12,509 bases of DNA from an uncultured Alistipes sp. (GTDB lineage Bacteria > Bacteroidota > Bacteroidia > Bacteroidales > Rikenellaceae). The stretch spans positions 1-12,509 of the forward strand of contig CAKVKI010000052.1 of assembly GCA_934754975.1 (NCBI GenBank). Direction: 5' to 3'. The position numbers were made by a program, and so were the translations under genes. Below the pieces are notes generated by a model that was not told where the DNA came from, did not search any database, and saw only the letters and a list, made by a program, of their open reading frames with translations. This document shows positions 6,551-12,509 of this stretch, in pieces; the first letter of the stretch is position 1, and each line of letters opens with the position of its first letter.

Positions 6551-7292
6551 ATCTGTTGTATTCGATGGTTACATCTCCGTTATCTCCCATGTAATCGGCC
6601 TTGGCCGTATCTATATCGAGACTGCCTGCGGTCGAGAGCGTCATGGAACCTTTTTCGATATACGACGCGAAGGAGTCGAATTCGAGGGGCGAGGTGATCC
6701 GGAAATAGATGTCTATGTCGTCGGTATAGGTCGTGCCGCTCCCTGAGAGGGTGATGCGGATGCTGTGGACGTAAACGCCCGACGGGATGCGGCGGTATTC
6801 GTAGGCGGCTTTTACCGGGAAGAGTCCCGCCGTATGGAATTCCCGCTTGGGCGTCTCCGGCAGGCAGAGCGTAAGCGTCTCGCTGCCTTCGGAGGTGATT
6901 GTCGGAAGCGTCTCGCCGTAACAGTCCCTGCGGTCGGCGTAATGGTAGGTCCATTTGGCTCCGTTTTCGGACAGGGGCGCGCCGCCGGTGTCGATCACCA
7001 GTTCCGAATCCGTGTCGATGATCCGCCACTGGTCGCCCTTTTGGGAGATGCGCGATGCGTAGAAAAAGGCGTCGTGGATTTTTTCGCGCTCTTCGTCGGT
7101 TTCCGCCGCATAGTAGATCGAAAATGCAAAAACGGGCACCATCTCCGACAGTTCGCCGCATAAGGCGGCGTCCACCTGCTGAAACATGTAATAGCCGGGG
7201 AGGGTCGGTTCGAAATGGCCGTAACCGCTCTCTTTTTCACAGCCGCAGAGTACGGCCGCAAGGAGCGCCGTGGATAAAAGGAGTCGTTTCAT
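6501..7292 (-). CDS. Hypothetical lipoprotein upstream of rdgB
   Basis: The protein has 263 residues and begins with a lipoprotein signal: MKRLLLSTALLAAVLCGC, with Cys18 as the likely lipidated residue followed by Glu-Lys. The mature protein is rich in beta-type stretches (Thr, Tyr, Ser alternations such as SIRITLSGSGTTYTDDIDIY near residue 180-200), with no membrane segment after the signal. I do not recognise a family; a beta-sandwich fold is a guess. It overlaps the upstream outer-membrane barrel gene by 4 bp (ATGA) and overlaps rdgB by 50 bp, so it sits in the middle of a tightly coupled unit. Its pairing with a barrel gene suggests an envelope assembly in which the lipoprotein and barrel act together, which is an inference from position only. 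Confidence 0.8.
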   Translation of the reverse strand: MKRLLLSTALLAAVLCGCEKESGYGHFEPTLPGYYMFQQVDAALCGELSEMVPVFAFSIYYAAETDEEREKIHDAFFYASRISQKGDQWRIIDTDSELVIDTGGAPLSENGAKWTYHYADRRDCYGETLPTITSEGSETLTLCLPETPKREFHTAGLFPVKAAYEYRRIPSGVYVHSIRITLSGSGTTYTDDIDIYFRITSPLEFDSFASYIEKGSMTLSTAGSLDIDTAKADYMGDNGDVTIEYNRYVKTWNRRSEYPLRYE

Positions 7293-7921
7293 CGTTTTCC
7301 GTTTTTAGCGTTGAATCGGTACCCCACGCCGCCTGTCAGCGTGCCGTGGGCGCCGGTTCCCAGCTCCGCAAAGCCGAAAAACCGTTTCCCTGCCGATATG
7401 CCGATGTAGGTCAGCTGTATGCCGACGGCCGAACCCTGCGTATATTCGTTTTTGTCGCCCGTGAGGAACGTGACGCCCAGTCCCGCCGCCGAATAGAGGC
7501 GCAGCGACCGGCGCTGATACCACGTGTAGCGCGCCGTCGGGATGAGCGATATGAAATTGGCGCCGTATCGTTTGAGGGCCGAACCGTCGAGGTTGCTGTA
7601 AAGGCGGTAGTATTCGTGCATGTAGGAGACTGAAAGCCCGAAATTCCACTTTTTGCACCGGTAGGAATAGGACGCCGTGAACGCCCCGGTCGTATAGGTC
7701 GAACCCTGGCGGTACTTGGTCGATTCGAATCCGCTGCCGATGTCGTAGGGATAATTCCACGCATCCAGATCGTCGATCAGGATCGGATAGGCGCCCGCCG
7801 AAAAGCGGAATTCGTGCTTCGGGTCGGGCCGCTGCTGCCCGAGAGCCGGATTCTCCCGTATTTCCTGGCCGTATACGCCGTACGCAGTCAGGGCCAGCAG
7901 GACTGTGAGGATTGTTTTCAT
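7289..7921 (-). CDS. Outer-membrane beta-barrel protein
   Basis: This 210-residue protein has a signal peptide (MKTILTVLLALTAYGVYGQ, likely cut before Gln19). The mature part shows repeated amphipathic strands with Tyr, Phe and Gly: EFRFSAGAYPILID, TTGAFTASYSYRCKKWNFGLSVSY, FISLIPTARYTWY, LRLYSAAGLGVTFL, GIQLTYIGISAGKRFFGFAELG and GGVGYRFNAKNGKR. This is the pattern of a small outer-membrane barrel of about eight to ten strands. It lacks the usual terminal aromatic residue, ending in basic residues. It begins 20 bp after the HAD phosphatase stop and overlaps the following lipoprotein gene by 4 bp, indicating co-transcription and coupled translation. No substrate or partner can be named. Confidence 0.75.
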   Translation of the reverse strand: MKTILTVLLALTAYGVYGQEIRENPALGQQRPDPKHEFRFSAGAYPILIDDLDAWNYPYDIGSGFESTKYRQGSTYTTGAFTASYSYRCKKWNFGLSVSYMHEYYRLYSNLDGSALKRYGANFISLIPTARYTWYQRRSLRLYSAAGLGVTFLTGDKNEYTQGSAVGIQLTYIGISAGKRFFGFAELGTGAHGTLTGGVGYRFNAKNGKR

Positions 7922-7941
7922 GGCGTGGATGTGGGTTGGGG

Positions 7942-8781
7942 TTATTTTACGACCTCCAGCTTTTCGAGTTTGTCGTCGAGGTCGATCTTGTCGATGATGG
8001 TTTTGACCAGCACGTCCATGTCCGAACCGTCGGAGTAGTCGGCCGGGCAGACGTGGCTCACGCGGTTGTCGTGGATCAGCGAAGCCATCTCCCGCCGCGC
8101 CCCCTTCTGGTCGGGGTTGTAGACGGCGATGGAGTGTCCGCCGGAGTTCTTCACCAGCCGCATGCAGGGGATGTCAGTCGTTCCGTCGCCCACGTAAATC
8201 ATGTGTTTGAACGGTATGGGACGTTCGTTTTCGGGGATGTAGCGGTTCACCATCTTGCTGTCGAAAACCGACTCGACGCCTTTGTTGATCTTGAAGATGA
8301 ACTGCGTTTTGTTGGTGTAATTGACCGCCACGGCGGGCCAGTAGGCGATGCCGTCCACGTCGTAGAGGAACGAGCAGGCGTAAATCTTCCGGAACTCGTG
8401 GGCGATCTCCGTGCCTTCGATGATCTCCTTCATGCCCGACGAGTTGATGTAGTGCAGGATCCGGATGCCATGCGCGGCCCCGTAGGCGTTTATCCGTGCG
8501 AACCACTCCCTGACTCCTCTGTAGAGGGTCACGCGGCGGCCCGACTCCTGAAAGGCTTCGCGCCGCAGCGACAATCCTTTCGACTTGGCTTCCTGAAGCA
8601 TGCGCGCCATGTAGGTCAGGACCATGTCGGCGTCCTGCTCCTCGGCCAGCGTGTTGGCCTCGGTCCAGAACTCCTTGTTGCTTTTGCCCACGGCGGGGAT
8701 GAAGTCGTATTCCTGCATGTTGCCGGGGGCGAGCGTGCCGTCGAAATCGTAAATCAGGGCTATGGTGAATCTGAATTCCAT
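7942..8781 (-). CDS. HAD-superfamily phosphatase-like hydrolase
   Basis: From ATG 8781 the protein has 279 residues. It carries HAD motif I, YDFDGT, with nucleophile Asp12 and acid/base Asp14; a motif II candidate in HYINSSG (about 111-117); several lysines in the 158-167 region that could serve as motif III; and motif IV, YVGDGTTDIPCM, with Asp199 and Asp203. A cap domain probably lies between motifs I and II (residues 20-100). These features fit a cytoplasmic phosphate-monoester hydrolase of the phosphoserine-phosphatase-like branch; the substrate cannot be predicted. An in-frame TTG at 8805 would add 8 residues, but the ATG places the DxD motif at the usual distance from the start. The gene follows the low-GC lipoprotein gene by 43 bp and precedes the barrel gene by 20 bp. 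No clear promoter was seen in the 43-bp gap. Confidence 0.88.
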   Translation of the reverse strand: MEFRFTIALIYDFDGTLAPGNMQEYDFIPAVGKSNKEFWTEANTLAEEQDADMVLTYMARMLQEAKSKGLSLRREAFQESGRRVTLYRGVREWFARINAYGAAHGIRILHYINSSGMKEIIEGTEIAHEFRKIYACSFLYDVDGIAYWPAVAVNYTNKTQFIFKINKGVESVFDSKMVNRYIPENERPIPFKHMIYVGDGTTDIPCMRLVKNSGGHSIAVYNPDQKGARREMASLIHDNRVSHVCPADYSDGSDMDVLVKTIIDKIDLDDKLEKLEVVK

Positions 8782-8824
8782 CGTTTTCAAAGTTTTCAAG
8801 ATCAAATATGTAAAAATAAATAGA

Positions 8825-9601
8825 TCAAAAGATATCTATGAAGTTCGGGTTGGTGTAGACATCGTACTGCATTCCGAATTCATGCATCTGCCCGGTTTCG
8901 AGCGCTATTTTCACCCTGTATGAGAAAAAAGGATTGTCCTCGAATGCCGTATAATCGAAAAAGTAGAGCTTATGATAAGAGTGGTGGTACCGGTTAACAC
9001 TTCCATTGTCCACGAAGTGATATAAACATTTATGGAAGCCTCTTTTGATCCCCTTCTTCCGGGCTAATTCAAGCAACTGACTTTGTATCTCTTCATTATT
9101 GCAATAATCTGCGTAATCCGACGTATTGTCGAGCGGAATCCCGTTCAACAGAATCTTCCCTTTGAAAAATTTTGCCGGAACATCGGCCGGATCCGGATCG
9201 TCATAGTCGTATTCCTTTTCTTTGGGCAGGTAATCCCAATGCAGATTGAACTCCATTACCTCCTTTTCGGGGGAGACCAGAGCTGTAAAGCCTATCTCGT
9301 CCCAGAAATAGCGGTTGTATCCTGTATTGTAATCTTTCCCGTAAAGGATTCTCTCGCAGGGTCCGAATATCTCGATAAGCGAGTCGATGGGGATGTCTAT
9401 CGAGAATATCCGGCCGTTGTAAGTCGCACGCTCCTCCGTAAATACGAACAGATGCTGCGTATTGACCCCCTTTGCGTCTAATTCCTCTTTCGTATAACCG
9501 GAACCCATGTATCCCTGGTCGGCAATTCCGTCTGCTCCGCTGCATGCGACGGTGAAAACACCCAGTAAAAACGTGAGAATTATATTTTTTATTTTCATCA
9601 T
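8825..9601 (-). CDS. Low-GC hypothetical lipoprotein
   Basis: The protein has 258 residues (start at 9601, or at a second ATG one codon later). The N-terminus is a lipoprotein signal, with a Leu/Phe/Val core ending TVACSG and Cys20 as lipidation site. I do not recognise a confirmed family. The segment around residues 66-120 (IDSLIEIFGPCERI, then YFWDEIGFTALVSPEKEV) is reminiscent of small domains found in some polymorphic-toxin immunity proteins, but that is pattern memory only. A highly acidic stretch (KEYDYDDPDPADVP) follows, and the C-terminal half is rich in Tyr, His and Phe. Base composition is clearly lower in GC than in the neighbours, with AT-rich codons (AAT, ATA, TTA), which suggests later acquisition. 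It is expressed from a strong consensus promoter at 9766-9797 and may lead into the HAD gene 43 bp downstream. Confidence 0.75.
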   Translation of the reverse strand: MMKIKNIILTFLLGVFTVACSGADGIADQGYMGSGYTKEELDAKGVNTQHLFVFTEERATYNGRIFSIDIPIDSLIEIFGPCERILYGKDYNTGYNRYFWDEIGFTALVSPEKEVMEFNLHWDYLPKEKEYDYDDPDPADVPAKFFKGKILLNGIPLDNTSDYADYCNNEEIQSQLLELARKKGIKRGFHKCLYHFVDNGSVNRYHHSYHKLYFFDYTAFEDNPFFSYRVKIALETGQMHEFGMQYDVYTNPNFIDIF

Positions 9602-9604
9602 TTT

Positions 9605-9760
9605 TTAAGTAATAGGTATTTCTGTGCTTCCCGGTCGGGGTTGCAGTATGGAATGTACGGCTGATTTTGCTGCACTTCTTTGCCCGGATGCAGTGAACGT
9701 CCGGTTCGGTAAATAATAATTCGGTGTATCGGGCTGCGGATTCCGCTGAATTTTTCTCAT
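9605..9760 (-). CDS. Possible 51-residue leader ORF upstream of the lipoprotein
   Basis: An ORF of 51 codons plus TAA starts at ATG 9760, only 5 bp after the minus-strand -7 element, and ends 3 bp before the lipoprotein ATG at 9601. It begins MRKIQRNPQPDTPNYYLPNR and is basic, polar and without a signal peptide or membrane segment. Its placement, starting essentially at the transcription start and filling the leader, is what makes it notable. Codon use (AGA, ATA, TTA) is unlike the highly expressed genes here. It may be a chance ORF; a regulatory upstream ORF or a small protein are alternatives. Confidence 0.25.
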   Translation of the reverse strand: MRKIQRNPQPDTPNYYLPNRTFTASGQRSAAKSAVHSILQPRPGSTEIPIT

Positions 9761-9765
9761 CTTAA

Positions 9766-9797
9766 CAAAGATAGTTTTTTTTCACTATTTTTGCAAA
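9766..9797 (-). promoter_or_regulatory. Promoter of the low-GC lipoprotein gene, exact consensus
   Basis: On the minus strand TTTG (9797-9794) is followed by a 20-bp A-rich spacer and TATCTTTG (9773-9766). The spacing and both boxes match the folE promoter exactly. It predicts a leader of about 158 nt to ATG 9601. The element physically overlaps the divergent plus-strand -7 box at 9786-9793. Confidence 0.8.
9786..9793 (+). promoter_or_regulatory. -7 element of the nitroreductase gene
   Basis: TATTTTTG matches TAnnTTTG and ends 28 bp before ATG 9822, giving a leader of about 20 nt. The upstream -33 region has TTAA rather than TTTG. It overlaps the spacer of the divergent lipoprotein promoter. 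Confidence 0.55.
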
Positions 9798-9821
9798 AGT
9801 GAGACCGAAAACACAAAACAA

Positions 9822-10349
9822 ATGGAATTCAAAGAGTTGATCGAAAAGCGGCGCAGCATCCGCAAATTCTCGGACCGGGCGGTGCCGCGTGAGACGGTGG
9901 ACCGCATCCTGCGCGAGACCCTCACGGCGCCTTCGGCGCGCAATACCCGGACCACGCGCCTCGTGGTGGTGGACGATCCGGCCCTGGTGACCCGCATGGC
10001 CGAAATGCGCGATTACGGCTCGGCTTTCATGAAAGGCGCGCCGCTGGCGTTCGTCGTGCTGGGCGAGACTTCGAAAAGCGATCTCTGGCGCGAAAACGCC
10101 GCGATTTCGGCGACGCTGCTGCAGCTCGCCTGCGTCGACGAGGGACTCGGTTCCTGCTGGGTGCATATCAACGGCAGGCCGCGCCGCAAGGATGAACCCG
10201 GCGGACAGAGCGCGGCCGATTACCTGCGCGGATTCCTGCCCATCCCGGCGGACTGCGAACCCCTCTGCGCCATTGCAGCCGGCTACTCCGACTTCACGCC
10301 CGCTCCCCTGCCCGAGGCGGACGACACGGCGCGGATCATCCGCCTTTAA
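9822..10349 (+). CDS. Nitroreductase-family FMN oxidoreductase
   Basis: This 175-residue protein belongs to the nitroreductase fold: FMN-dependent, usually dimeric, cytoplasmic, using NAD(P)H to reduce nitro compounds, quinones or unknown natural substrates. Visible motifs are RRSIRKFSDR (10-19), which contacts FMN phosphate, APSARNTR (36-43), the helix DLWRENAAISATLLQLACVDEGLGSCW (split at 87-113) and AAGYSD (152-157). It is a short member of the family, without the longer insertions of NfsA/NfsB. The substrate is not predictable. The gene stands alone: its own -7 box upstream, a strong hairpin 40 bp downstream, and divergent or convergent neighbours. Codon use is GC-rich like most of the window. 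Confidence 0.9.
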   Translation: MEFKELIEKRRSIRKFSDRAVPRETVDRILRETLTAPSARNTRTTRLVVVDDPALVTRMAEMRDYGSAFMKGAPLAFVVLGETSKSDLWRENAAISATLLQLACVDEGLGSCWVHINGRPRRKDEPGGQSAADYLRGFLPIPADCEPLCAIAAGYSDFTPAPLPEADDTARIIRL

Positions 10350-10389
10350 ATTAACGAAGGGACTTTCGAACAGGTCCGGATTTTACGGT

Positions 10390-10425
10390 TTCACCCCTGC
10401 TGCAGATCGCTGCGGCAGGGGTGAA
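10390..10425. terminator. Convergent terminator between the nitroreductase and membrane kinase genes
   Basis: TTCACCCCTGC (10390-10400) pairs with GCAGGGGTGAA (10415-10425); the inner bases TGCAG and CTGCG extend this to a 16-bp stem with one G-U pair and an ATCG loop (10406-10409). The plus-strand tail is TATCATTTT. It lies 40 bp after the nitroreductase stop and 49 bp after the kinase stop, so it can serve both. Confidence 0.8.
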
Positions 10426-10474
10426 TATCATTTTCGGAACGTTGTCGGAGCGTCTTTTCCCGGCTGCATTCCGG

Positions 10475-12509
10475 CTACAGCAGAACCACGTGTTTGCGCA
10501 GCATATCGACGATCTGCGTCCGCAGCTGCAGGGCATTGATCGGCTTGGCCATGTAGCCGTTGAATCCGCTCGAAAGCACCTTCTGTTCGTCGGACGCGAA
10601 TGCGAACGCCGTCACGGCGATGATCGGGACAGTGCCCGACAGCTTGCGTATTTCGGCTGTCGCCTCGTAACCGTTCATCACGGGCATGTTGATGTCCATC
10701 AGCACCAGGTGCGGACGGTACTGCCGGTATATTTCGACCGCTTCCTCTCCGTTCCATGCGTGCAGAAGCGTGTATTCCCTGCGCAGGATCGATTCGAACA
10801 GGCGGTAGTTGCTGTCGTTGTCCTCGGCGATCAGGATTACCAGGTTGTTTTTTTCGACCGAGACCGTGGGGAGTTCTTCCTCCGTCCTTTTTGCCGCAGT
10901 CTTGCCGGGAATATGAGGAAGGATAAACCAGAATTTCGATCCCCTGCCCTCTTCGGACTCCACGCCAATGCGTCCGCCCAGGTGTTCGACGATCATCTTG
11001 CAGATCGACAGTCCGAGACCCGTGCCCTGCTTGAAGGAGTTGAGTTTGACGAAACGGTCGAAAACCTGTTGCGTTTTGTCTGCGGGGATTCCGCTGCCGG
11101 TGTCCGAAACCCAGAAATACAGCTCTTTGTCGCGCATTTCGTACCCGAAGCGGATGCTGCCTGTCTGCGTGAACTTCGCCGCGTTGGTCAGCAGGTTGAT
11201 GATGACCTGCGAGAGCCGATTGCGGTCGGTACAGATGTGGCACTCCTCGTATTTCTGCTCGAAGAGCAGCTCGACGCCGTCCCGGACTTTCATACGGATG
11301 ACATTTTCCTTCTCCCGCATCAGTTCGTTCAGGTCGAAGTCCGTATGGATGAAGTCGAGCGTCCCGGCTTCGATTTTCGAAAGGTCGAGAATGTCGCCGA
11401 TGAGTTGTAGCAGCAGGGCGTTGTTGTTCTCGATGATCGAAACGTATTCCTGCTTTTCCTGCTCCTCTTCGGCGGAAGCCAGGATGCCCGAAAATCCGAC
11501 GATGGCGTTGAGCGGTGTGCGGATTTCGTGGCTCATGTTGGCCAGGAACGCTGTTTTAAGCCGGTTCGACTCCTCGGCGCGGTCGCGGGCCGAGAGGAGT
11601 TCCTGCTCCATGCGTTTGCGTTCGGTGATGACCTGCGACGTTCCGACCAGCGTCTGCGGCCGTCCCTGCCCGTCGAACGACTCCACGGCCGCCAGTGCTT
11701 CGACCCATTCCATGTGCCAGTGTCCGCTCTCGTTGGAGACCACGCGGTACTCTTCGCAGACCTTGTCCGTACGACCGGCTATCAGGTCGTCGTAGGCCTG
11801 CCGGATACGGTCGCGGTCCTCCTTGTGTATCTTCGAGAAATAGCATTCGTCGCTGACCGAGAGCGAAGCTTCGCTCTGCAGGATCGCCTCCCCGGAGGAG
11901 GCTTTGACCGGTTTGTTGATGTCGCACAGGATGGTGCGGTTGTTCAGGTCGCATTTCCACGGAACGATGTTGGCCACGTCGAGCGCCAGCGAGAGTTTGT
12001 GGTTGATCGAGTCCAGTTTCTGCTGCGCCTTGTGCAGCGCCGTGCCGTCCAGGCAGAAGATGTCGATATGGTCCGCCAGGTACGAACGGCTCAGGATAAC
12101 CTCGAAAAAGATGTCCAGCCGCTTGTAATAGAAGGGATAGGTGACGGTACGGTTTTCCGTCAGGACGATGTTCACGAGGCGCAGGAATTCGGGGAACGAA
12201 TCTGCAAAAAGCAGGCTCCCCCGTTTGCCGACGACCTGATCCCGGGGCAGGAACGTCCGTTCGAAGTGGGCGTTTATATCGCTGAATTCCGTATCGGCTG
12301 GATAGTGGTTCCCGTCGAAGATCACCCGTTCCTGAATGTAGATGATCGGCATCCGGTTGAACAGGTTCGCGTATTTTATCTGGCTTTCCGATTCCCGCTG
12401 GCGGGCCGCTTCGACCTTGCGCATGACGCGGATGCGCCATTGCTGGAAGAGGACGAACAGCAGGAAGAAACCGCAGCACAGAACGATCACCGTCTTGTTC
12501 CGCTCCGCG
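10475..12509 (-). CDS. Membrane hybrid histidine kinase, N-terminus cut by window edge
   Basis: The frame is open to the right edge (last codons read AERNKT before the hydrophobic stretch), so the true start and the sensor lie outside. Numbering from the GTG at 12490: a single membrane helix (about 1-15, hydrophobic with [11 protein letters not shown]), a short coiled coil (22-38), a PAS-like domain (about 40-150), a second PAS domain of the PAS_3 type (about 168-290, ending [10 protein letters not shown]), HisKA with His321 in NMSHEIRTP, HATPase_c (N box Asn432/436, G1 SDTGSGIP around 462-469, G2 GTGLGL near 489) and a C-terminal receiver with EDN at 556-558 and Asp599. It should be an inner-membrane sensor kinase that passes phosphate inside its own receiver. 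No output gene is adjacent. The terminator 49 bp past its stop supports the end. Confidence 0.93.
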   Translation of the reverse strand, partial: AERNKTVIVLCCGFFLLFVLFQQWRIRVMRKVEAARQRESESQIKYANLFNRMPIIYIQERVIFDGNHYPADTEFSDINAHFERTFLPRDQVVGKRGSLLFADSFPEFLRLVNIVLTENRTVTYPFYYKRLDIFFEVILSRSYLADHIDIFCLDGTALHKAQQKLDSINHKLSLALDVANIVPWKCDLNNRTILCDINKPVKASSGEAILQSEASLSVSDECYFSKIHKEDRDRIRQAYDDLIAGRTDKVCEEYRVVSNESGHWHMEWVEALAAVESFDGQGRPQTLVGTSQVITERKRMEQELLSARDRAEESNRLKTAFLANMSHEIRTPLNAIVGFSGILASAEEEQEKQEYVSIIENNNALLLQLIGDILDLSKIEAGTLDFIHTDFDLNELMREKENVIRMKVRDGVELLFEQKYEECHICTDRNRLSQVIINLLTNAAKFTQTGSIRFGYEMRDKELYFWVSDTGSGIPADKTQQVFDRFVKLNSFKQGTGLGLSICKMIVEHLGGRIGVESEEGRGSKFWFILPHIPGKTAAKRTEEELPTVSVEKNNLVILIAEDNDSNYRLFESILRREYTLLHAWNGEEAVEIYRQYRPHLVLMDINMPVMNGYEATAEIRKLSGTVPIIAVTAFAFASDEQKVLSSGFNGYMAKPINALQLRTQIVDMLRKHVVLL

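Noticed and set aside
8782..8805. Upstream TTG start for the HAD gene
   Set aside because: ATG 8781 gives the normal distance to the DxD motif, and the extra eight residues show no conserved feature.
7912..8823. 303-codon open frame on the plus strand
   Set aside because: It lies exactly antisense to the HAD gene, whose catalytic motifs are intact. The translated composition (His, Val, Asp runs) is typical of a shadow frame.
8811..8842. Possible promoter for the HAD gene in the 43-bp gap
   Set aside because: TTTG and a CATATTTG box are present, but the spacing is only 15 bp and the first -7 base mismatches, so support is too weak.

Overview
The window looks like chromosomal DNA from a gut-type Bacteroidales bacterium, most likely an Alistipes (Rikenellaceae) or close relative. 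The basis is moderately high GC with GC-rich third codon positions, no clear Shine-Dalgarno sites, several exact matches to the Bacteroidetes promoter (TTTG, about 20 bp, TAnnTTTG), soluble and membrane hybrid histidine kinases, and many lipoprotein and outer-membrane beta-barrel genes. The genus is an inference. I see no tRNA, rRNA, CRISPR array, insertion sequence or phage gene.

Layout. Positions 1-1153 (minus) hold a two-gene unit: a DUF4136-type lipoprotein with an extreme Tyr/Trp cluster, then an outer-membrane barrel protein that runs off the left edge. Positions 1154-1513 are a divergent control region. A secreted protein with a C-terminal TonB domain (1514-2341, plus) follows and ends at a strong terminator. 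Positions 2342-2825 hold no intact gene, but do hold a probable frameshifted small exported-protein gene, tight palindromes and the promoter of the next gene. At 2826-5150 (plus) lies a soluble triple-PAS hybrid histidine kinase, which converges on folE across a 12-bp-stem terminator.

Positions 5250-9601 are all minus strand: a low-GC lipoprotein, a HAD phosphatase, an outer-membrane barrel protein, a second lipoprotein and rdgB, followed by folE under its own promoter. The HAD-barrel-lipoprotein-rdgB stretch has gaps or overlaps of +20, -4 and -50 bp and is very likely one transcript. The folE promoter lies so close to its ATG that the mRNA should be nearly leaderless. Positions 9602-9821 hold two overlapping divergent promoters, one for a nitroreductase (9822-10349, plus) and one for the low-GC lipoprotein. 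A 51-residue ORF fills the lipoprotein leader. A second, membrane-bound hybrid kinase (minus) fills 10475 to the right edge and is cut at its N-terminus.

How it fits together. Two housekeeping enzymes are secure: RdgB (nucleotide pool cleaning) and FolE (pterin/folate or queuosine precursor synthesis). The rest is mostly envelope and sensing. The two hybrid kinases share an almost identical phosphoacceptor region but have different sensors and no neighbouring response regulator or output gene. I find no convincing new multi-gene defence or mobile system. The best leads are the unanchored TonB-domain protein, the aromatic-cluster lipoprotein, the lipoprotein leader ORF with its overlapping promoters, and the envelope genes co-transcribed with rdgB.
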